A stretch of 32,885 nt of DNA, taken from NCBI GenBank assembly GCA_902562645.1, contig CACETY010000012.1:1-32885 (forward strand), read 5' to 3'. This document shows positions 26,280-32,885 of this stretch, piece after piece. The position numbers and the translations under genes are program-made. Position 1 is the stretch's first letter; the number at the start of each line of letters is the position of its first letter. The DNA comes from an uncultured Pelagibacteraceae bacterium. GTDB taxonomy: Bacteria > Pseudomonadota > Alphaproteobacteria > Pelagibacterales > Pelagibacteraceae. The notes beneath the pieces were generated by a model, which did not search any database, was not told where the DNA came from, and saw only the letters and a list, made by a program, of their open reading frames with translations.

Positions 26280-29054
26280 ATGGAGAAAATTAAAAAAAGT
26301 GACCATTTTTACTTAATAGATGGTTCGGGATACATTTTTAGAGCATATTATGCCCTTCCTCCTTTAACTAGAAAAAGTGATGGATTACCAGTAGGTGCTG
26401 TCAGCGGTTTTTGTAATATGCTTTTTAAATTATTAGAGGATTCTAAATCAAATGATAATTTAGAAAAACCGACTCACTTTGCTGTAATATTTGATTCAGC
26501 AAGAAAAAATTTTAGAAATGAAATATATTCAGAGTATAAAGGAAATAGATCTGACGCACCTGACGATCTAATTCCTCAATTTGAATATATCAGGAAATCT
26601 GTAAAAGCATTTAATTTACCTTCAATTGAGTTAATCAATTATGAGGCAGATGATTTAATTGCAACTTATGTAGAGAAAATTTTAGACTTAGGTGCAAAAG
26701 TAACAATTGTTTCTTCCGACAAAGATTTAATGCAGCTTTATAAAAAAGGAGTAAGAATTTATGATCCAATGAAGAATAAATTTATAAATCAAGAAGATGT
26801 ATATAATAAATTTGGAGTCAGTCCTGAAAAAGTAATAGATGTCCAATCCTTAGCTGGTGATAGCACAGATAACGTGCCAGGTGTACCTGGCATAGGAGTT
26901 AAAACTGCGGCTGAATTGATAAACCAATATGGAACTTTAGAAAATTTATTAAGAAATGCATCAAAAATAAAACAAAATAAAAGAAGAGAAACTTTAATAA
27001 ATAACAAGGACGATGCGATTATAAGTAAAAAACTAGTTACATTAAAAAAAGATGTGCCTGTAAAAAATAAAATAGAAGAGTTCATATTGAAAAGTGTTGA
27101 TCATGACAAGCTTTATACTTTTCTTAGAGAAATGGAATTTAATAGGCTGTTGAGTTCTGCCATCTCAAAGTATGGAGGTACAAATAATCCTGGAACTAAA
27201 GATATTAATAAAAATTCAGAAAAAATAACAGAAATTAAGAAAAAAAATTATCAATTAATTAAAAATGAGAAAGAAATTGAAGATTGGATGAAACAATCGG
27301 AGGAAATAGGTGAATTTGCAATAGATACTGAAACAACCTCATTAGACCCTCATACAGCAAACTTAGTAGGTATATCAATTTCTAACAGAATTGGAAATGC
27401 GTGTTACATTCCATTAAATCACATTAGTGGAAATAATCTTAACGAAAAAAAAGTCTTAAGCATACTTAAGAATTATTTAGAGGATGAGAGTATTAAAAAA
27501 ATAGGACAAAATATTAAATTTGATTTTATTGTTTTTTATCACCGTGGAATAACTTTAAATTCTATGGAAGATACTATGCTTATGTCTTACACACTAGATG
27601 CTGGCAAAAACAGGCATAATATGGATACGCTTTCAGAGATCCATCTAGGTCATAAAACTATTAAATTTAAAGATTTAGTTGGGACAGGGAAAAAACAACT
27701 TAATTTTTCTGAAGTTAATGTATCTGAAGCTAAAGATTATGCGGCTGAAGATGCAGATATTACATTTAGATTGTACAAAATTTTTTTAAAATCATTAAAA
27801 GCAGAAAAATTATTGAATATTTATGAGTTATTTGAAAAACCATTAATTAAAATACTATCAGAGATGGAGATAAAAGGTATTAAACTTGATAAATCTTCGC
27901 TCAACAAACTGTCTTCAAAATTTTCAACGAAAATCGAAAAATTAGAAAAATCTATTTTTAAGATTTCAAAGAAAACATTTAATATAGGATCAACTAAGCA
28001 ACTTGGTGAGATAATGTATAATGATTTAAAAATAGCAGCTTTAAAAAAAACAAAGAAGGGAAGTTTTGCAACTAGTGCTTCAGTTTTAGAGGACCTAGCT
28101 TTTAAAGGTTATGAATTTCCAAAACTCATCTTGGAATGGAGGCAAATTAGTAAACTTAAAAATACTTACTCAGACGCATTACCAGAGCATATAAATCAAA
28201 ATACTAAAAGAGTACATACATCTTTTTTGTTAGCAGCTACTACAACAGGTAGACTTGCATCTAGTGATCCAAATTTACAAAATATTCCAATAAAATCAGA
28301 TGATGGTAAGGATATAAGAAAAGCTTTTGTTTCTGAAAAAAACCACAAATTGATTTCAGCAGACTACAATCAAGTTGAGATGAGAATTTTGGCTGATCTA
28401 GCAGATGTAAAACAGCTAAAAAAGGCTTTTTTAAATAATGAGGATATTCATACTTTGACAGCTAGTCAGGTTTTTGGAAAAGAAATTAATAAAATTGACT
28501 CAGAAACAAGAAGAAAAGCAAAAGCAATCAACTTTGGAATAATTTATGGTATTTCACAGTATGGTTTAGCGAAACAAATCAATGTTTCTAACAATGAAGC
28601 AGAAGAATTTTTAAATTCTTATTTTAAAAAATTCCCAGAAATTAAAGATTATATGAAAACTACTGTGAATTTTTGTAGAAAAAGTGGCTATGTAAGTAAT
28701 ATATTTGGAAGAAAAACTCATCTCACTGGAATTAACGATAAGAATTTTAATGTAAGAAATTTTCAAGAGAGGGCAGCAATAAATGCTCCAATTCAAGGGT
28801 CAGCATCAGAAATAATGAGATTAGCAATGATCAGGATAAATAAAGAAATCTCCAATAATAAAAATAATAGTCTAAAAATGTTGTTACAAATTCATGATGA
28901 ATTAATTTTTGAAGAAAGCTCAAAAGAAACGAAAAAAAGTACAAAATTAATTAAGGATTTAATGTTGAGTGTGAAAGATAGTGAACTTCACTCATTTTCA
29001 ATACCTCTTTTGGTCGATGTGAATATTGGAGAAAATTGGGGCGAACTTCATTGA
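26280..29054 (+). CDS. polA: DNA polymerase I with 5' nuclease and proofreading domains
   Basis: Pol I (924 aa) removes RNA primers and fills gaps in replication and repair. The 5' to 3' exonuclease domain (about 8-300) starts FYLIDGSGYIFRAYYALPPL and has the YEADDLIATY, SSDKDLMQ and GDSTDNVPGVPGIGVKTA metal sites. The proofreading domain (about 325-510) is intact, with Asp349 and Glu351 in DTETT, IGQNIKFD, and YAAEDAD. In the polymerase domain, motif A contains Asp695 in SADYNQVEMR, the O-helix is RRKAKAINFGIIYG with Phe at the sugar-discriminating position, and motif C IHDE is at about 871-874. Some bacterial Pol I proteins have lost proofreading; this one has not. It is divergent from the ABC ATPase across a 50-base gap. 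Confidence 0.98.
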   Translation: MEKIKKSDHFYLIDGSGYIFRAYYALPPLTRKSDGLPVGAVSGFCNMLFKLLEDSKSNDNLEKPTHFAVIFDSARKNFRNEIYSEYKGNRSDAPDDLIPQFEYIRKSVKAFNLPSIELINYEADDLIATYVEKILDLGAKVTIVSSDKDLMQLYKKGVRIYDPMKNKFINQEDVYNKFGVSPEKVIDVQSLAGDSTDNVPGVPGIGVKTAAELINQYGTLENLLRNASKIKQNKRRETLINNKDDAIISKKLVTLKKDVPVKNKIEEFILKSVDHDKLYTFLREMEFNRLLSSAISKYGGTNNPGTKDINKNSEKITEIKKKNYQLIKNEKEIEDWMKQSEEIGEFAIDTETTSLDPHTANLVGISISNRIGNACYIPLNHISGNNLNEKKVLSILKNYLEDESIKKIGQNIKFDFIVFYHRGITLNSMEDTMLMSYTLDAGKNRHNMDTLSEIHLGHKTIKFKDLVGTGKKQLNFSEVNVSEAKDYAAEDADITFRLYKIFLKSLKAEKLLNIYELFEKPLIKILSEMEIKGIKLDKSSLNKLSSKFSTKIEKLEKSIFKISKKTFNIGSTKQLGEIMYNDLKIAALKKTKKGSFATSASVLEDLAFKGYEFPKLILEWRQISKLKNTYSDALPEHINQNTKRVHTSFLLAATTTGRLASSDPNLQNIPIKSDDGKDIRKAFVSEKNHKLISADYNQVEMRILADLADVKQLKKAFLNNEDIHTLTASQVFGKEINKIDSETRRKAKAINFGIIYGISQYGLAKQINVSNNEAEEFLNSYFKKFPEIKDYMKTTVNFCRKSGYVSNIFGRKTHLTGINDKNFNVRNFQERAAINAPIQGSASEIMRLAMIRINKEISNNKNNSLKMLLQIHDELIFEESSKETKKSTKLIKDLMLSVKDSELHSFSIPLLVDVNIGENWGELH

Positions 29055-29104
29055 AAACAAACAATTGCCCTAATCTGAACAATTTAGTATTTTTAACTTA
29101 ATTT

Positions 29105-29809
29105 ATGTCACAAACAATTGCGTTAGTAGATGATGATAGAAATCTGTTAACATCTGTTCAGATGGCTTTAGAAAAGGAAGGTTTTAAAGTTCAAACTTAT
29201 ATTGACGGTGAAAATGCTCTTGTTGGATTATCAAGAACACCACCTGATCTTGCTGTGATTGATATTAAAATGCCAAGAATGGATGGTGAAGAACTTCTAA
29301 GAAAACTTAGAAAAAAAACTTCTATGCCAGTCATTTTTTTAACTTCTAAAGATGAAGTAACTGATGAGGTTAGTGGTTTAAAACTCGGTGCAGATGACTT
29401 TGTTGGTAAAACTGGAGGATTTTCAACAAAAGTTTTAGTTGAGAGAATTAAAGTACAATTAAGAAAAAAAGATAAGGACATTAATATAGAAGAAAATAAA
29501 AATGTAATCTCTCATGGTAAGTTAAAATTAGATCCTTCCCAACTCGAATGTGAGTGGGATGGTAAACAATTGCCTGATAAACTAACTACAACAGAATTTA
29601 AAATTGTTGAGGAGCTAGCAAAAAGACCAGGAATGATTAAAGAGAGAGCCTTACTCATGGATGTAGCTTATCGAGAGGACACAGATATAGAAGATAGGAC
29701 TATTGATAGTCATGTTAAAAGAATAAGAAAAAAATTTAAAAAGGTAGATACTGATTTTTCAGCAATTGAAACAAGATATGGAAGTGGATATAGATGGAAT
29801 GTTAAATAA
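29105..29809 (+). CDS. chvI: Response regulator ChvI (OmpR family), atypical receiver motif
   Basis: This 234-aa regulator has a receiver domain (about 1-118) and a winged-helix OmpR-type DNA-binding domain (about 140-232). The acidic residues Asp9-Asp11, phosphorylation site Asp53 in VIDIKMPRMDGEE, Thr80/Ser81 in FLTSKDE, and Lys102 are present. The highly conserved proline after that lysine is missing: GADDFVGK is followed by TGGFS where relatives have PFS. The output domain has TTEFKIVEEL and DRTIDSHVKRIRKKF, as in ChvI. With the adjacent kinase it would form the ChvG/ChvI envelope-stress system of alphaproteobacteria. It is 50 bases after polA and 5 bases before chvG. Confidence 0.9.
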   Translation: MSQTIALVDDDRNLLTSVQMALEKEGFKVQTYIDGENALVGLSRTPPDLAVIDIKMPRMDGEELLRKLRKKTSMPVIFLTSKDEVTDEVSGLKLGADDFVGKTGGFSTKVLVERIKVQLRKKDKDINIEENKNVISHGKLKLDPSQLECEWDGKQLPDKLTTTEFKIVEELAKRPGMIKERALLMDVAYREDTDIEDRTIDSHVKRIRKKFKKVDTDFSAIETRYGSGYRWNVK

Positions 29810-29814
29810 TAATT

Positions 29815-31317
29815 ATGGGAAAAATACTAAAAAATCTCTCTATATTACAGAAATTCTTATTTATTAATCTAGTAGTTTTCATATTCATAATAATAATCAC
29901 ATTCTTTTATTTAGGTGCTATAAAAAAAAATTTGATTAATGAAAAACAAAAAAATCATACAGATATAATAACTCAAACAATATTTAATCTTGAAAAATCA
30001 AATATTAAATTAAATGAGTATGGAATAAGCGAATTTTTGTTTTCCAAAAAATCTCGATTTCCATACTTTGAAAAATTAGATAGGGTAATATTTTTTGATG
30101 ATAAATTAAATTGGATTGGCGATACAAGATCTATTCCATCCTCAACGTTATTAATTGAAGAATTAACTGAAGAGCCAAACGAGAAAAATTTTAATAATCA
30201 AGAAAATAAAAATGAAACAATTTTTGATGAAGATCTTTATGAGTATTATTTATCTGGATCTGAAAAATCTTTAACAAATTTAAAACAAATCCAAGGACAG
30301 TTTTTTATTTTTAGTATTAAGATTATTAATAATTTAAATAACAAGGGTTTTATTCTTATATCTGAAAATGCTGATAATATAATTGCACAAATTGAGGAGA
30401 GAGAGAACTTTATTATTAGAACAGCTCTTGTGGTACTTTTAGTTATCATTATTTTTTCATATGTTTTAAATAGATATTTTTTAAAACCTATTAAAAACTT
30501 AGTTACTTATACAAAAATCATAAAAGACAAAAGTAACGAAAAAACAGATATAGAAAGGGTTAAGACAAGAAATGATGAATTAGGTATATTATCGAAATCA
30601 CTTGATGAAATGACTAGTGAATTAAATAAAAGAATTACAACTGCTGAAAATTATTCAACAGACCTACTTCATGAAATTAGAAATCCTCTTGCTTCATTGA
30701 AAAGTGCATCTGAGATAATTTCAGAAACAGAAGATAAAACTAAAAGAGAAAAGTTAATTAATATCGTCTCTCATGATGTTGAGAGAATAGAAAGATTAAT
30801 TACTGATTATTCTCAAATGTTGAAAGATGAGGCAGTAATTTCCACAGAAACAATGCAAAAAATTGATATAAAAGATATTGCAAAGTCTGTGGTTGATGAT
30901 TTTAACAATATTTATAATACAAAGAGAAATATACAAATAAGATTAAAGTCTAATGGATCTGAGAATTATTTTATATTTGGTATCAACAATAGGATAGAAC
31001 AAATTATTGCAAATTTACTTGAAAATTCAATTTCTTTTAGCGATGAGAATCAAGAAATTATAGTTGAAGTCAGTAAAGACAATGAAGGTAAACCAAGAAT
31101 TGTTGTAATTGACGAGGGGATTGGTTTTAGTGAGAAGGACACCACTAAAATTTTTAATAGATTTTACAGCAATAGACCTGAAAATTTTGGAGAACATTCA
31201 GGACTAGGCCTAAATATAGTAAAAAACTTAGTTGAATTGCATAATGGACAAATTAAAGCCGAAAATAATAAAGAGAGAGGTGCAAAGGTTGAAATTATTT
31301 TCCCGGCGACCCAATGA
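29815..31317 (+). CDS. chvG: Sensor histidine kinase ChvG
   Basis: This is a 500-aa membrane kinase with TM1 at about 13-35, a periplasmic sensor of about 165 residues rich in Asn, Glu and Lys, and TM2 at about 202-222. A HAMP linker follows at about 223-275, then a HisKA domain with His286 in LLHEIRNPLASLKSA. The catalytic domain has the N box around Asn404 (ANLLENSISF), G1 DEGIGF (about 433-438), an F box FNRFYSNRPENFGEHS and G2 GLGLNIVKNLV. The phosphate acceptor region and the 5-base spacing from chvI identify it as the ChvG partner. In relatives it senses acid or cell-wall stress through the periplasmic ExoR protein; no exoR is seen here. Confidence 0.92.
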   Translation: MGKILKNLSILQKFLFINLVVFIFIIIITFFYLGAIKKNLINEKQKNHTDIITQTIFNLEKSNIKLNEYGISEFLFSKKSRFPYFEKLDRVIFFDDKLNWIGDTRSIPSSTLLIEELTEEPNEKNFNNQENKNETIFDEDLYEYYLSGSEKSLTNLKQIQGQFFIFSIKIINNLNNKGFILISENADNIIAQIEERENFIIRTALVVLLVIIIFSYVLNRYFLKPIKNLVTYTKIIKDKSNEKTDIERVKTRNDELGILSKSLDEMTSELNKRITTAENYSTDLLHEIRNPLASLKSASEIISETEDKTKREKLINIVSHDVERIERLITDYSQMLKDEAVISTETMQKIDIKDIAKSVVDDFNNIYNTKRNIQIRLKSNGSENYFIFGINNRIEQIIANLLENSISFSDENQEIIVEVSKDNEGKPRIVVIDEGIGFSEKDTTKIFNRFYSNRPENFGEHSGLGLNIVKNLVELHNGQIKAENNKERGAKVEIIFPATQ

Positions 31318-31321
31318 AAAG

Positions 31322-31350
31322 TTGATTATTATAAATAAAGTTGTTACAAG
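31322..31350 (+). promoter_or_regulatory. Possible promoter of ahcY
   Basis: TTGATT (31322-31327) and TACAAG (31345-31350) are 17 bases apart in the 42-base gap after chvG. The -10 matches only four of six consensus bases, and the start would fall within a few bases of the ATG. Weak evidence. The gap is too short for the known SAH riboswitch, and I see no such structure. Confidence 0.3.
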
Positions 31351-31359
31351 CCGTAGCTT

Positions 31360-32646
31360 ATGACAGATTATAAAGTTAAAGATATTAACGAAGCAGAATT
31401 TGGAAGAAAAGAAATTTCATTAGCAGAAACAGAAATGCCAGGTTTAATGGCATTAAGAAAAGAATATAAAGGAAAAAATCCTTTAAAAGGTGCAAGAATT
31501 CTAGGTTGTCTACATATGACAATTCAAACAGCAGTTTTAATCGAAACTTTAGTTGATTTAGGAGCTGAAGTAAGATGGTCTTCATGCAATATTTTTTCCA
31601 CTCAAGATCATGCAGCAGCTGCAATCGCAAAAGCCGGTATCCCAGTATTTGCATGGAAAGGTGAAACCGAGGAAGAGTATTGGTGGTGTGTAAGACAAAC
31701 TATCGAAGGTAAAAAAGACTGGAAGCCAAATATGATTTTAGATGATGGGGGAGATCTCACTGCACTTATGCATAAAGATTACAAAGATTTAATGAAAGAT
31801 ATAAAAGGATTGAGTGAAGAAACAACTACAGGGGTATTAGCTCTTAAAAAGATGGAAGAGCAAGGAACACTTTTAGTTCCTGCGATAAATGTTAATGACT
31901 CCGTTACAAAATCAAAATTTGATAATCTATATGGATGCAGAGAAAGTTTAGTTGACGGAATCAAAAGAGCAACAGATGTAATGATGTCAGGAAAAGTTGC
32001 CATTGTTGCAGGATTTGGTGATGTAGGAAAAGGAAGCGCAGCATCATTAAGGCAAAGTGGTGCAAGAGTAATGGTAACAGAAACAGATCCTATTTGTGCA
32101 CTTCAGGCTGCAATGGAGGGTTATGAAGTTGTATTAATGGACGAGATGATAGGTCAAGCTGACATTGTTGTTACAGCAACAGGTAATAAAGATATTGTTA
32201 CTGCAGATCATATGAGAGCAATGAAAGATAGATCAATACTTTGTAATATTGGACACTTTGATAATGAGATTCAAGTTGATGCATTAAAAAATTATAAATG
32301 GGATGAAATTAAACCACAAGTTCATGAAATTACTTTTCCAGATAATAAGAGACTTATTTTATTAGCAGAAGGAAGACTTGTAAATCTAGGTTGTGCAACA
32401 GGACACCCAAGTTTTGTTATGAGTGCCTCATTTACAAATCAAGTAACAGCCCAAATAGAACTGTGGAACAACTCAGATAAATACGAGAATAAAGTATATG
32501 TACTTCCTAAACATTTAGATGAAAAAGTAGCAAGATTACATTTAGAAAAAGTTGGAGCTAAACTAACACCTTTATCTAAGGACCAAGCTGACTATATCAG
32601 TGTTAAAACCGAAGGACCATATAAGCCAGATGCTTACCGCTACTAA
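31360..32646 (+). CDS. ahcY: Adenosylhomocysteinase
   Basis: AhcY splits S-adenosylhomocysteine into adenosine and homocysteine, relieving product inhibition of methyltransferases. Catalytic-site segments are [14 protein letters not shown] (His52), [15 protein letters not shown], the ETTTGV glutamate near residue 154, and [18 protein letters not shown] with the conserved Lys and Asp near 186-188. The NAD-binding motif is AGFGDVGKG at about 217-225, and the C-terminus YKPDAYRY is complete. At 428 aa it lacks the roughly 40-residue insertion that many proteobacterial enzymes carry after MILDDGGD, and so resembles the shorter eukaryotic/archaeal-length form. Composition is less AT-rich than that of chvG, suggesting high expression. 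Confidence 0.98.
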   Translation: MTDYKVKDINEAEFGRKEISLAETEMPGLMALRKEYKGKNPLKGARILGCLHMTIQTAVLIETLVDLGAEVRWSSCNIFSTQDHAAAAIAKAGIPVFAWKGETEEEYWWCVRQTIEGKKDWKPNMILDDGGDLTALMHKDYKDLMKDIKGLSEETTTGVLALKKMEEQGTLLVPAINVNDSVTKSKFDNLYGCRESLVDGIKRATDVMMSGKVAIVAGFGDVGKGSAASLRQSGARVMVTETDPICALQAAMEGYEVVLMDEMIGQADIVVTATGNKDIVTADHMRAMKDRSILCNIGHFDNEIQVDALKNYKWDEIKPQVHEITFPDNKRLILLAEGRLVNLGCATGHPSFVMSASFTNQVTAQIELWNNSDKYENKVYVLPKHLDEKVARLHLEKVGAKLTPLSKDQADYISVKTEGPYKPDAYRY

Positions 32647-32885
32647 AGGTGGTAAAATTAACATCTCTGAGGAAAAAGATACCAAATCTGTAGCAGAAAA
32701 ATTTTCTAAGTTAATAAAACAAGGTGATTTTATATTATTAAGTGGGAATTTAGGTGTTGGAAAAACAACTTTTATCAAATACATAATAAATTCTCTTCAA
32801 AAAGCTAATAATCAAAATATATCAGAAGTAACAAGCCCTACATTTACGGTTCTTAATGAATATCAAATAAAAAAAAAATTAATAA
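32630..32885 (+). CDS. tsaE: tRNA threonylcarbamoyladenosine synthesis ATPase TsaE, N-terminal part
   Basis: The gene runs off the right edge; about 85 codons are visible. TsaE (YjeE) is the small ATPase that works with TsaB and TsaD to make t6A37 in tRNAs decoding ANN codons. The Walker [11 protein letters not shown] at about residues 39-48 and [10 protein letters not shown] at about 69-78 are the family signatures, preceded by [13 protein letters not shown] place the start at the ATG at 32630 (MLTATKGGK), which lies inside the end of ahcY in another frame (17-base overlap). It is the only ATG upstream of the domain in this frame that I see. Confidence 0.9.
   Translation, partial: MLTATKGGKINISEEKDTKSVAEKFSKLIKQGDFILLSGNLGVGKTTFIKYIINSLQKANNQNISEVTSPTFTVLNEYQIKKKLI

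Noticed and set aside
31318..31359. SAH riboswitch before ahcY
   Set aside because: The gap of 42 bases is too short for the known SAH riboswitch fold, and no suitable stems are visible.

Overview
The window looks like a chromosomal segment of a streamlined marine alphaproteobacterium of the SAR11 clade (Pelagibacterales). This is inferred from very low GC (about 30% by eye), lysine- and isoleucine-rich proteins, intergenic gaps of mostly under 50 bp with many 1-17 nt overlaps, and alphaproteobacterial markers: class I LysRS, ChvG/ChvI, RegA/ActR, MetX-MetW, and a SAM-II riboswitch. I see no rRNA, tRNA, insertion sequence, prophage or CRISPR array. Almost every base is coding, and no gene-free stretch exceeds 300 bp; the longest is 183 bp (11147-11329).

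Layout. (1) 1-2123 (+): end of the F1F0 ATP synthase operon (atpG partial, atpD, atpC). (2) 2112-8646 (-): one long operon reading rplU-rpmA-obgE-proB-proA-nadD-rsfS-ctpA-rppH, driven by a promoter at 8674-8701 and covering ribosome proteins and assembly, proline and NAD synthesis, envelope proteolysis and RNA decay. (3) 8712-11146 (-): metX-metW-gloB, preceded by a SAM-II riboswitch and its promoter. (4) 11330-13307 (+): hisC-tyrA. (5) 13304-16867 (-): trkH, an AmpG-like muropeptide permease and an NlpC/P60 peptidase. (6) 16954-20428 (+): lysK-pyrD, then rpmB and a VUT/YhhQ transporter under a new promoter. (7) 20430-24590 (-): a polyamine operon of group IV decarboxylase, deoxyhypusine-synthase-like protein, N-carbamoylputrescine amidase and agmatine deiminase, behind a structured leader. 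(8) 24735-25298 (+): RegA-type response regulator. (9) 25300-26229 (-): ABC ATPase without an adjacent permease. (10) 26280-32885 (+): polA, chvI-chvG, ahcY and the start of tsaE.

How it fits together. MetX/MetW make activated homoserine for methionine under direct SAM feedback, and AhcY clears the S-adenosylhomocysteine left by methylation. AmpG and the NlpC/P60 peptidase would form a muropeptide import and trimming pair. The polyamine operon supplies putrescine by two routes, from ornithine and from agmatine. It also carries a DHS homologue that cannot be making hypusine in a bacterium and probably builds a longer polyamine.

The most interesting material is the polyamine operon with its attenuator-like leader, in which four copies of a CTGCA/TGCAG element can pair in mutually exclusive ways, one of them covering the ribosome binding site. 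Also notable are deletions relative to the usual alphaproteobacterial gene order (no rlmH/envC between rsfS and ctpA; no hprK/PTS genes between chvG and ahcY), a ChvI receiver lacking the Lys-Pro motif, and a short NadD.
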